From Saprospirales bacterium (GTDB lineage: Bacteria; Bacteroidota; Bacteroidia; Chitinophagales; Saprospiraceae): a stretch of DNA of 8,119 nucleotides. Position numbers and translations under genes: made by a program. Within the stretch, counting starts at the first letter, position 1. Every line of letters starts with the position of its first letter. Shown piece after piece: positions 1 through 7,506 of this stretch. The notes beneath the pieces were generated by a model. The model saw nothing but the letters and a program-made list of their open reading frames with translations. It was not told the origin of the DNA and ran no database searches. The stretch is from positions 10,375 through 18,493 of the forward strand of contig DLXL01000081.1 of the NCBI GenBank assembly GCA_003448025.1. Reading direction: 5' to 3'.

Positions 1-651
1 CCCTACGGAGAGGACATCGACAGCACCACGTTCGAAGCCACCGTGGGGGTGTTTGAAAACCTGCTCAAGCTGCTGCATCCCTTTATGCCCTTCATTACCG
101 AAGAGGTTTGGTCATTCCTGCGCCCCCGCAATGGCGCCGCCGAATCGCTGTGTGTGGCCCCATGGCCGTCAGCCGAAACACCCGATGAAAGCCTGCTGGC
201 AGGTTTCGCCCTCTTTGCCCAGGAGGTCAATGGGGTAAGAAACGTCAGGAAAGACAATGCCCTGCCCAACAAAGAGGCACTGGCTATGCACATTGTTGAG
301 AAGGAAGGAAGAAGCCGCAGGTTTGACCCGGCGCTGGTCCATCTGGGCAACCTTGCTCAGCTTGACTATATCACCGAAAAGCCGGCCAATGTCAATTCGT
401 TCTTTGTGGAGGGAAGCGAATATTGCATTCCCTTTACCCGTGAGGTGGATGTGGATGCGGAGAAAAAGAAAATCGACGAGGAACTGGATTATACCCGCGG
501 ATTTTTGCAGAGCGTGGAGAACAAATTGCGCAATGAAAAGTGTATTAACCATGCCCCCCCCGCTGTTTTGGTAAGCGAAAGAAAAAAGCAACGGGATGCG
601 CAGGAGAAAATTCGGCTGTTGGAAGAAAAACGAGCTTCCCTGCCGTCGTAA
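1..651 (+). CDS. valS: Valyl-tRNA synthetase, C-terminal part (5' end outside window)
   Basis: This cytoplasmic enzyme charges tRNA-Val with valine. Only the last 216 residues are in the window, and frame 1 is open from the first base, so the catalytic Rossmann fold, editing domain and KMSKS loop lie to the left. Visible residues 1-90 are the helical anticodon-binding domain, with the class Ia signature HPFMPFITEEVW at about residues 25-36. Residues about 148-216 are a Lys/Glu-rich coiled coil (RKKQRDAQEKI near the end), the tRNA-binding arm typical of ValS. That arm distinguishes it from IleRS and LeuRS. It ends with TAA. The gene is 45 bases upstream of tpx on the same strand. A run of eight C (554-561) encodes Ala-Pro-Pro near the start of the last helix. 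Identity is secure from the tail architecture. Confidence 0.95.
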   Translation, partial: PYGEDIDSTTFEATVGVFENLLKLLHPFMPFITEEVWSFLRPRNGAAESLCVAPWPSAETPDESLLAGFALFAQEVNGVRNVRKDNALPNKEALAMHIVEKEGRSRRFDPALVHLGNLAQLDYITEKPANVNSFFVEGSEYCIPFTREVDVDAEKKKIDEELDYTRGFLQSVENKLRNEKCINHAPPAVLVSERKKQRDAQEKIRLLEEKRASLPS

Positions 652-696
652 CCCTGTGGGGTTGCTGCCAACCTTGTATACAATAAAATAATTTCC

Positions 697-1173
697 ATGA
701 TACCTCCAAGAAAAGGACAACTGCCCGTGGTGGGCGATAAATTGCCTCCTTTCAGGCTCACAGCGGGCGATATGACCGACATTACCCCCAATGCACTGGC
801 CGGCAGCCGCGTGGTGCTCAACATCTTTCCCTCGCTGGATACCTCTACCTGTGCCGCGAGCGTGCGCGCATTTAATGAGCGGGCCTCGTCGCTGCCGGAT
901 ACACGGGTCCTCTGTGTTTCCAAAGACCTGCCCTTTGCCTCCAAGCGGTTTTGCACTGCAGAGGGCATTGACCATGTGACGTGCGTGTCGCAATACAAAG
1001 ACAACTCTTTTTCAGACAACTACGGTGTCGAAATCGCCTCGGGCCGCATGGAAGGTCTTTTTGGCCGAATTGTCATTGTGGCCGATGCGGAGGGCACCAT
1101 TATGCATGTTGAGGAGTGTGCGCTTGGAAATGAGCCTGCCTATGCTGCCGTGGAAGCGCTGCTCAGGCGATAA
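697..1173 (+). CDS. tpx: Thiol peroxidase (Tpx-type atypical 2-Cys peroxiredoxin)
   Basis: Reduces hydrogen peroxide and organic peroxides with electrons from thioredoxin. The protein has 158 residues, slightly shorter than E. coli Tpx (168). The peroxidatic site is PSLDTSTCAASVRAFN, with catalytic Thr49 and Cys52. The resolving Cys86 lies in DLPFASKRFCTAEG, the spacing typical of the Tpx subfamily, where both cysteines sit in one chain. Arg124 fits the active-site arginine. Further cysteines at 73 and 96 and one near the C terminus are not part of the family mechanism as I know it. There is no signal peptide, so it should act in the cytoplasm. The ATG at 697 puts the conserved GDKLPPF segment at the usual distance from the N terminus. 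No Shine-Dalgarno is visible. It lies between valS and ppk1 with short gaps and may have its own promoter, though I cannot point to one with confidence. Confidence 0.95.
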   Translation: MIPPRKGQLPVVGDKLPPFRLTAGDMTDITPNALAGSRVVLNIFPSLDTSTCAASVRAFNERASSLPDTRVLCVSKDLPFASKRFCTAEGIDHVTCVSQYKDNSFSDNYGVEIASGRMEGLFGRIVIVADAEGTIMHVEECALGNEPAYAAVEALLRR

Positions 1174-1261
1174 CTTCCAGTCCATATTAATAATGACGTA
1201 ACACAGAATCTAGCGGCATCATACACTTTCGCGGCGTAAAGGTGAATGTAACCGGTACACA

Positions 1262-3322
1262 ATGTCTTCACGATCGGGAATGAAGTTCAATAACCGCGAA
1301 TTGTCATGGCTGGCTTTCAATGGCCGGGTTCTGCAGGAGGCGGCCGATGCATCGAATCCGCTACTTGAACGCATCAGGTTCCTCGGGATTTTTTTTAATA
1401 ACCTTGATGAGTTTTTCCGTATTCGCGTGGCCGGACTGCGCAGGGCAGCAAGCCTTGGCCGGGCTGCAGGAAAAGATGCCGCAGGTCTCAAGCCACAGCA
1501 GGTGCTTGCCCTCATTCACGAGAAGGTGATGCTGCAGCAGGAGGAAGCCGAGAAGTTGTGGAGCGCCCTTGCACTCAGCCTGAAGCGACACCATATCATC
1601 GTCGAATCGGGCGATACCCTGACAAGGGCTGAACACAACTGGCTCAACCGGTATTTCACCATGCACCTCAAGTCACGGTTGTTTCCTATTCTCTTTCAGG
1701 AATCGGAAGTAATGCCAGAACTTAAAGACAGGGCTATTTATCTATTGACCGCCTGTGTGTTCAAGCAGGAAAAGCAGAAGCGCCTGGGTGTGCTTGAAAT
1801 TCCGAGAGACATGGAGCGTTTTGTAAGAATCGGAGAAGGCGGGCAAAAGTCGAAACTGATATTTGTCGAAGACATCATCCGCCTGTTCATCCATGACCTG
1901 TATCCGGGCACTGCCACAGTGGGTTCTGCCTATTCCATCAAGATGACCCGCGATGCGGAGCTCGATATTGATGACGATGTCTCCAGGAGCATGCTGGAAA
2001 AAATGACAAGAAGTCTCAACCAGCGCAAGCGAGGCGCCTATGTCACATTCAGCTACGACCGCTCGATGCCGGTAGAACTGCTCAATTCGTTGTTGAAGAG
2101 TACTAAAATCAAAGACCCTCACCAGTTGCTGCCTTCGGGCCGTTACACCAGCCTTCGTGATTTGCTCAACTTTCCGGATTTCGGCAAGAAGAACCTGCGG
2201 TATCCGCCACTGGTTCAGGTGCCGCATCCAGACATCATCAAACACGGTTCGGTATTCAGGGCCATGGCACAGCGCGACTTGCTGCTGCATTTTCCCTACC
2301 ACCCATTTTACCATATCACCGATCTGCTGCGTGAGGCCGCTACAGACCCCATGGTACGTTCCATTCGCATTACCGTGTACCGTGTGGCTTCAGACTCCGG
2401 CATTATGAATGCCCTCATCTATGCGGCCCGCAACGGAAAACGTGTGGTGGCGGTGGTTGAACTGCAGGCCAGGTTTGATGAAGAAAACAATATAGCCTGG
2501 ACACGCCGCCTGCAGGAAGCGGGCGTGCGGGTGATCCCGGGGGTGTCCGGACTTAAGGTACACTCCAAGATCATGTTGATCTCAAGGAAGGAGAAGGGCC
2601 AAACCGTTCGTTATGCCCTGTGTGGCACCGGAAACCTTCACGAACGGACGGCCGGTGTTTATGACGATGTGCTGTTGCTTACGCGCAACGAGGAGATTAC
2701 CGGTGAACTCAGAAAGGTCTTTAATTTTTTTGAAAACAACTACCAGCGTGGCTCTTACCGCGAACTACTGGTGTCTCCCTTCAATACGCGCAGGAAGCTG
2801 GTTGATCTGATTCACAACGAGATGGTCAATGCCCGCAATGGTGACCCCGCCGGCATTGTCATCAAACTCAACCACCTGGTGGATGAGGGCATGATTTCAC
2901 GCCTGTACGAAGCCTCTCAGGCCGGCGTGAAGGTTGATGTTATTGTGCGGGGTATGTGTGCCCTGATTCCGGGTATTCCCGGACAAAGTGAAAATATCCG
3001 TGTGATTAGTATCGTCGGACGTTTTCTGGAACATGCGCGCATCTTGAAATTCATCAACGGAGGCAAACCCCTGTACTACATCTCCAGTGCTGACTGGATG
3101 CTGCGCAACCTTGACCAGCGCATTGAGGTTACTGTTCCCGTAGTAAATGCGCAGATAGAACATGAACTTGACTGGTACCTCTCCCGTCAGCTGGCACCCG
3201 GTACGCGGGCCAGGATTATTGAGGAGAAGTTTACCAATAAGTTTTTGCCCGTCAAGCGGGCGGTCGTGCCAGTAGATCCGCAACAGGCCACCATGGAAAG
3301 GCTGTCTGGCAGCAAACACTGA
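1262..3322 (+). CDS. ppk1: Polyphosphate kinase 1
   Basis: Polymerises the terminal phosphate of ATP into inorganic polyphosphate, reversibly, through a phosphohistidine intermediate; it is associated with stress and stationary phase survival. The full 686-residue protein matches the usual PPK1 length. The N domain starts with NRELSWLAFNGRVLQEA (11-27) and contains NNLDEFFRIRVAGL (46-59). The catalytic C domains carry Arg374 (TVYRVA), Arg404 (LQARFDEENN), the phosphorylated His434 (GLKVHSKIML), His591 (GRFLEHARILKF) and RNLDQRIEV (615-623). These fall one position from E. coli R375, R405, H435 and H592. The start is uncertain: ATG 1262 gives MSSRSGMKFNNREL, but the second ATG at 1280 places the conserved NREL closer to the N terminus and is equally plausible. 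The 88-base gap after tpx has no clear promoter match. An intrinsic terminator follows the stop by 20 bases. A run of eight T lies at 1389-1396. Confidence 0.97.
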   Translation: MSSRSGMKFNNRELSWLAFNGRVLQEAADASNPLLERIRFLGIFFNNLDEFFRIRVAGLRRAASLGRAAGKDAAGLKPQQVLALIHEKVMLQQEEAEKLWSALALSLKRHHIIVESGDTLTRAEHNWLNRYFTMHLKSRLFPILFQESEVMPELKDRAIYLLTACVFKQEKQKRLGVLEIPRDMERFVRIGEGGQKSKLIFVEDIIRLFIHDLYPGTATVGSAYSIKMTRDAELDIDDDVSRSMLEKMTRSLNQRKRGAYVTFSYDRSMPVELLNSLLKSTKIKDPHQLLPSGRYTSLRDLLNFPDFGKKNLRYPPLVQVPHPDIIKHGSVFRAMAQRDLLLHFPYHPFYHITDLLREAATDPMVRSIRITVYRVASDSGIMNALIYAARNGKRVVAVVELQARFDEENNIAWTRRLQEAGVRVIPGVSGLKVHSKIMLISRKEKGQTVRYALCGTGNLHERTAGVYDDVLLLTRNEEITGELRKVFNFFENNYQRGSYRELLVSPFNTRRKLVDLIHNEMVNARNGDPAGIVIKLNHLVDEGMISRLYEASQAGVKVDVIVRGMCALIPGIPGQSENIRVISIVGRFLEHARILKFINGGKPLYYISSADWMLRNLDQRIEVTVPVVNAQIEHELDWYLSRQLAPGTRARIIEEKFTNKFLPVKRAVVPVDPQQATMERLSGSKH

Positions 3323-3342
3323 ATACCTGACTTGGTCCCATA

Positions 3343-3370
3343 GAAAAACCCCCGGATTCGGGGGTTTTTC
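3343..3370. terminator. Bidirectional intrinsic terminator between ppk1 and groL
   Basis: GAAAAACCCCCG (3343-3354) pairs perfectly with CGGGGGTTTTTC (3359-3370) around a four-base GATT loop, giving a 12-bp stem with a GC core and A/T-rich feet. Read on either strand, a GC hairpin is followed by a run of T, so it can stop both ppk1 (stop at 3322) and the convergent groL (stop at 3437). A further seven T (3376-3382) lie downstream on the plus strand. Confidence 0.9.
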
Positions 3371-3389
3371 ATGCGTTTTTTTGACGTTA

Positions 3390-3407
3390 GCTCCACGGGC
3401 CCGGAGC
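3390..3407. repeat. Short inverted repeat in groL 3' region
   Basis: GCTCC (3390-3394) and GGAGC (3403-3407) can form a 5-bp stem around an eight-base loop that contains the palindrome GGGCCC. It lies about 30 bases past the groL stop in the groL transcript and has no adjacent T run in that direction. It may be a minor 3' UTR hairpin upstream of the main terminator, or chance. Confidence 0.35.
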
Positions 3408-3436
3408 CGTTGTGAAGGGTATTGTCGAAGCTGTTT

Positions 3437-5068
<1,632 letters not shown>

Positions 5069-5120
5069 TCAATAATGGTTTGAAATTGTTTACTTGCTTG
5101 TTGATTGAAGGACTTGCGAC

Positions 5121-5396
5121 TTAAAGTATCGCGAAGATGTCAGACTCACGCATAATGAGGTACTCTTTGCCTTCGATGGTGATCTCAGTTCCTGCGTATT
5201 TGCCGTACAACACACTGTCTCCGGCTTTTACCGTCATGGGTTCGTCTTTTTTTCCGCCCCCTACGGCTACGATGGTGCCGCGCTGGGGTTTTTCCTTGGC
5301 GGTATCCGGAATGATGATGCCGCTGGCAGTGGTCGTTTCAGCCGCGCTCGGTTCCACAAGCACACGGTCTGCAAGGGGTTTCAATTTTACTGACAT
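5121..5396 (-). CDS. groES: Co-chaperonin GroES (10 kDa)
   Basis: Forms the heptameric lid of the GroEL chamber. The protein has 91 residues, a little shorter than E. coli GroES (97). It starts with the beta-strand motif [12 protein letters not shown] (5-16), followed by the mobile loop (about 17-36), whose hydrophobic GIIIP (26-30) corresponds to the GIVL-type tripeptide that docks on the GroEL apical domain. Next come [10 protein letters not shown] (39-48), [14 protein letters not shown] (56-69) and the C-terminal [12 protein letters not shown]. It is first gene of the groES-groL transcript, separated from secG by 159 bases that contain a terminator for the upstream operon. I see no CIRCE element (TTAGCACTC-N9-GAGTGCTAA) upstream, so HrcA control at this locus is not supported. 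Confidence 0.98.
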   Translation of the reverse strand: MSVKLKPLADRVLVEPSAAETTTASGIIIPDTAKEKPQRGTIVAVGGGKKDEPMTVKAGDSVLYGKYAGTEITIEGKEYLIMRESDIFAIL

Positions 5397-5461
5397 GGTT
5401 ATGAAGATTTGGATTAGTTAATTATTTTTTGGGTAGACCGCCGTGGTCATCATTTGTGCCA

Positions 5462-5488
5462 ATCATACCAGACTGCCTATGTTGTCAC
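5462..5488 (-). promoter_or_regulatory. Candidate groES-groL promoter
   Basis: Read on the minus strand, TATGAT (5467-5462) is preceded by TGG, resembling an extended -10. GTGACA (5488-5483) lies 15 bases upstream as a weak -35. The same -10 reads TATGATTG, one mismatch from the Bacteroidota -7 box TAnnTTTG, but no TTTG-type -33 box lies at the expected distance. It sits about 65 bases before the groES ATG and just past the secG terminator, where a promoter is expected. This is a guess from motif and position. Confidence 0.3.
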
Positions 5489-5498
5489 GTGGATCAAT

Positions 5499-5529
5499 AA
5501 AAAATGTCAGTGCGAGGGACACACTGACA
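5499..5529 (-). terminator. Intrinsic terminator after secG
   Basis: Read on the minus strand, TGTCAGTG (5529-5522) pairs perfectly with CACTGACA (5512-5505) around a nine-base loop, and six T follow directly (5504-5499). It lies 26 bases after the secG stop and before groES, so it should end the regulator-lptE-TPR-secG transcript and insulate it from groES-groL. Confidence 0.85.
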
Positions 5530-5536
5530 CTATTTT

Positions 5537-5552
5537 CTGTCAATGCTGACAG
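5537..5552 (-). repeat. Second hairpin between secG stop and terminator
   Basis: CTGTCA (5537-5542) and TGACAG (5547-5552) form a perfect 6-bp stem with a four-base loop, three bases past the secG stop codon. It has no T run of its own (AAAATA follows in the transcript direction). Its arms share the TGTCA/TGACA core with the adjacent terminator stem, so alternative pairing between the two is possible. Confidence 0.5.
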
Positions 5553-5555
5553 GGC

Positions 5556-5861
5556 TTATTGGGTAGCTGTAGTATCACCACCACCTTCCGCTGCGCCGGT
5601 AGCCGCCTCGGTTTCAGGCATTCCGGCGTCGGGCCGCTCGCTGGCGTATTGAGAGGCAGAGAGCAGGCAGAGCACAAATACGCCTATGGCAAGGTACCAG
5701 GTGGCCTTCTCGAGAAAGTCGGTTGTACGTTGTACTCCTCCGATCTGTTGTGCGCCCTGAAAGCCCACAGCCAAACCGCCCCCCTTGGGGTTCTGAACCA
5801 ATACCACCAAACCCAGCAGGATGCTGCAGATCACAGCCAGAAGTACAAGAAATGAAGTCAT
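5556..5861 (-). CDS. secG: Protein translocase subunit SecG
   Basis: Small inner-membrane partner of SecY and SecE in the Sec channel; it assists SecA-driven export. The protein has 101 residues. The first membrane helix is at about 3-22 (LVLLAVICSILLGLVVLV). It is followed by the family signature VQNPKGGGLA (22-31) and the Gly/Gln loop to about 45. The second helix is at about 54-70 (TWYLAIGVFVLCLLSA), and the tail is Ala/Gly/Glu/Thr-rich and low in complexity (about 75-101). The two-helix plan and the NPKGGGL loop make the call secure. The ATG at 5861 is only five bases after the stop of the TPR protein, so it is probably co-transcribed and perhaps translationally coupled with it. It is the last gene before the terminator at 5499-5529. 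Confidence 0.96.
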   Translation of the reverse strand: MTSFLVLLAVICSILLGLVVLVQNPKGGGLAVGFQGAQQIGGVQRTTDFLEKATWYLAIGVFVLCLLSASQYASERPDAGMPETEAATGAAEGGGDTTATQ

Positions 5862-5866
5862 AGTTC

Positions 5867-6922
5867 TTACTTTTTGTTCTTATCCAGATTTTTTAAACGG
5901 ACGGCAAAATAAATGCTTTTTTCCGGATAAAGCTCCATCAATTTTCGGTAGGCCTTGCGGGCCCGGTCAATTTTACCCTGTTTCACATAGAGGTCGGCGA
6001 TGGTTTCGGAGACAATTTCGGGGTCTTCCTCAATGCTGGCGCGGGCTATATTGCCGGTCAGGTACTCGTCGGCCTTGCCGGGTGTGATTTTCGGCTCAAT
6101 CCGGATAAACCGGTCAACCAAGGCCCGCTGGTGCGAGAACCTGGGGTTATCATCCTGTTTATCAGTATATTCTGATTTTTCTGACGTTGCCAGGTCTTCC
6201 GTTGACTTGTCCCTGGCGGTCTTTTCTTCCTCTGCTGGGTCGGTGGCAATGGTTTGGGACGTTGCTGGCGGTTCGTTGTGAAAGGCCAGTGACTGGGCCC
6301 TTCCTGCAAGCCAGCGGGAATAGGCATCGAGGTTATCCTCTGTTTCCGGCCCGGGGGTATGCACGGGTGCCGGGGCTGTTGCCGGCACGGCCGGCTCTAA
6401 ACCCGAAGCCTCCATGGAGATGCTGCTGTGGATGGCTTCAATAAGCACTTCCTGCTGAAGGGGGTCCAGTGCAGGTGCTGTTTTTACCGGAGGAGGTTCA
6501 ACGGAGGGTGCCGGGGCGGGGCGGTAGGGAGAAGGGGCTGGTGTTTCAGGCTGCACGGCGACTATTGGCGCCTCGGTTACCTCGGTTACCTCTGCTGCCC
6601 CGGGTGCTGCTGGTGGCACTGGTGCTGCCGTTTTAGCCGCGGGCCGGCGGGCAGATTCGCGCGGTTGCACGAGGTCGTACAACACCGTCTGGCCGGGAAC
6701 ATGAATAGCGGCCTGGTGCAGCTGGTCTGTATACCGGTGGTCGTTTTCTGACCGTAATTTACGCGCCAGCAGTAACTGTGCAGCGGCAAACCAAGGGTAT
6801 TGGGCAGTCAGGCGCACGAGGTCTTCTGTCGGAAAACGCTCCAGTGCCTTGTCGTCGGTTAGTGCCTGTTGAATCGCTTCGATATTCACCTTGCCTGTAT
6901 TACCAGTTGCCCACACTTGCAT
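5867..6922 (-). CDS. Proline/alanine-rich protein with TPR-like C-terminal tail, function unknown
   Basis: I recognise this as a Bacteroidota protein that commonly sits between lptE and secG, but its function is unknown to me. The reading is 351 residues. Residues about 12-86 form a helical N-terminal module (LVRLTAQYPWFAAAQLLLARK at its core). Residues about 92-260 are a low-complexity linker rich in Pro, Ala, Thr and Glu, with one more ordered segment at 152-172 and another at 198-214. Residues about 264-346 are the conserved tail: RALVDRFIRIEPKITPGKAD, then a single TPR-like helix pair (SETIADLYVKQGKIDRARKAYRKLMELYPEKSIYFA). I see no signal peptide or membrane helix. ATG 6922 overlaps the end of lptE by 23 bases; GTG at 6889 (VNIEAIQQAL) starts just after the lptE stop and is a reasonable alternative. 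The position suggests an envelope or secretion role, by association only. Confidence 0.8.
   Translation of the reverse strand: MQVWATGNTGKVNIEAIQQALTDDKALERFPTEDLVRLTAQYPWFAAAQLLLARKLRSENDHRYTDQLHQAAIHVPGQTVLYDLVQPRESARRPAAKTAAPVPPAAPGAAEVTEVTEAPIVAVQPETPAPSPYRPAPAPSVEPPPVKTAPALDPLQQEVLIEAIHSSISMEASGLEPAVPATAPAPVHTPGPETEDNLDAYSRWLAGRAQSLAFHNEPPATSQTIATDPAEEEKTARDKSTEDLATSEKSEYTDKQDDNPRFSHQRALVDRFIRIEPKITPGKADEYLTGNIARASIEEDPEIVSETIADLYVKQGKIDRARKAYRKLMELYPEKSIYFAVRLKNLDKNKK
6572..6592. repeat. 9-bp tandem repeat in the linker of the TPR-tail protein
   Basis: CTCGGTTAC occurs twice back to back (6572-6580, 6581-6589), followed by a partial third copy (CTC). It encodes the peptide repeat EVT-EVT-E in the low-complexity linker. 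The unit is a multiple of three, so copy-number change would keep the frame. Confidence 0.7.
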
Positions 6923-7403
6923 TGTACATATCCTGTGTCAGCTGATCGTTGATGGTCTCCCATAACTGTTCTTCCACGGAGAACAGGTCGGCGTTGCCGT
7001 CAAAATCGGCAAAGCGGGTGAAAGATCGTTCAAAACTAAGCTCCGGTTCCAGCAGGTTGGTGTATTTTACCTTGATGCCGATGGTGAGGCGGTTTCTGCC
7101 TGCCGTTTCGGCCGCGGTTGCCGTGGCGGTCTGTACGCGGTATTCGGTTACGGAGCCCTCAAACTGAAGGTCTCCGCCCGTGCCTACCATTTGCAGTGGA
7201 GACTGCGCCAGCAGCAGGTCTCTCATCTTTTCCGTGAGACGCTGGGCATAGACTTGCGTGGCCAATGCTGTCTGTGGATTGAAGTAGGCCACGGTGAAGG
7301 TTTTGGCCTGACCAAACTGGCCTCCGGTAAATGAATACCGCACACTGCACGACAGGGTCAGCACAAACCACAGGGGCAACGAATATGTCAATGCGGCCCG
7401 CAT
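6900..7403 (-). CDS. lptE: LptE-family LPS-assembly lipoprotein
   Basis: Outer-membrane lipoprotein expected to plug the LptD barrel that inserts lipopolysaccharide into the outer leaflet. The protein has 167 residues. Hydrophobic residues 4-18 lead to Cys19 (LTLSC), the likely lipidation site. The Bacteroidota LptE pattern then follows: VRYSFTGG (21-28), VAYFNPQ (38-44), GDLQFEGSVTEYRV (77-90), NRLTIGIKVKYTN (104-116), SFTRFADFDG (127-136) and the terminal NASVGNW. The lipobox has Leu at -2 and Ser at -1 rather than the usual Ser/Ala-Gly, but such variants are tolerated. ATG 7403 begins one base after the natural stop (7405-7407) of the sigma-54 regulator frame, and its end overlaps the next gene. 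This points to operon expression and translational coupling at both ends. Confidence 0.92.
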   Translation of the reverse strand: MRAALTYSLPLWFVLTLSCSVRYSFTGGQFGQAKTFTVAYFNPQTALATQVYAQRLTEKMRDLLLAQSPLQMVGTGGDLQFEGSVTEYRVQTATATAAETAGRNRLTIGIKVKYTNLLEPELSFERSFTRFADFDGNADLFSVEEQLWETINDQLTQDMYNASVGNW

Positions 7404-7404
7404 G

Positions 7405-7506
7405 CTATTTCAGGTTGTATTCGCGAATTTTACGGTACAGCGTCCTTTCTGAAATGCCGAGTTCCTGTGCGGCATATTTGCGCTTGTGCTTGTGTTTTTT
7501 TAATGC
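7405..7506 (-). pseudogene. In-frame Fis-type HTH tail of the sigma-54 regulator, cut off by an amber codon
   Basis: Immediately after the TAG at 7507-7509 the same frame continues for 33 sense codons to a second TAG at 7405-7407. It reads ALKKHKHK, then RKYAAQELGISERTLYRK, then IREYNLK. This is the Fis-type helix-turn-helix that ends NtrC-family activators; GISERTLYRK holds the recognition helix. No frameshift is needed and there is no other lesion. The junction ERDLWA-stop-ALKKH aligns with the usual pattern E-x-E-L-I-x-(K/Q)-A-L, so the stop simply replaces one residue. No ATG, GTG or TTG in this frame could restart translation before the helix-turn-helix. The segment is therefore part of the regulator gene, not a separate gene. 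Confidence 0.85.

Noticed and set aside
650..673. Overlapping small hairpins (AACCC/GGGTT and GGTTG/CAACC) between valS and tpx
   Set aside because: The stems are only five base pairs with no T run, too weak to call a terminator or attenuator.
169..993. 274-codon open frame on the minus strand across valS and tpx
   Set aside because: It runs antisense through two secure genes and their gap, with no recognisable motif. It is a shadow frame.
5436..5448. GACC/GGTC inverted repeat in the groES leader as a heat-shock operator
   Set aside because: Four-base arms are too short and match no operator I know.
5422..5466. 14-codon minus-strand reading frame (MIGTNDDHGGLPKK) upstream of groES as a leader peptide
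   Set aside because: Its ATG overlaps the best candidate -10 box, it has no ribosome-binding signal, and a frame this short is expected by chance.
7419..7428. 10-bp palindrome ATTCGCGAAT as a regulator site before lptE
   Set aside because: It lies inside conserved coding sequence for the HTH tail (KIREY), and a palindrome of this size is expected occasionally by chance.
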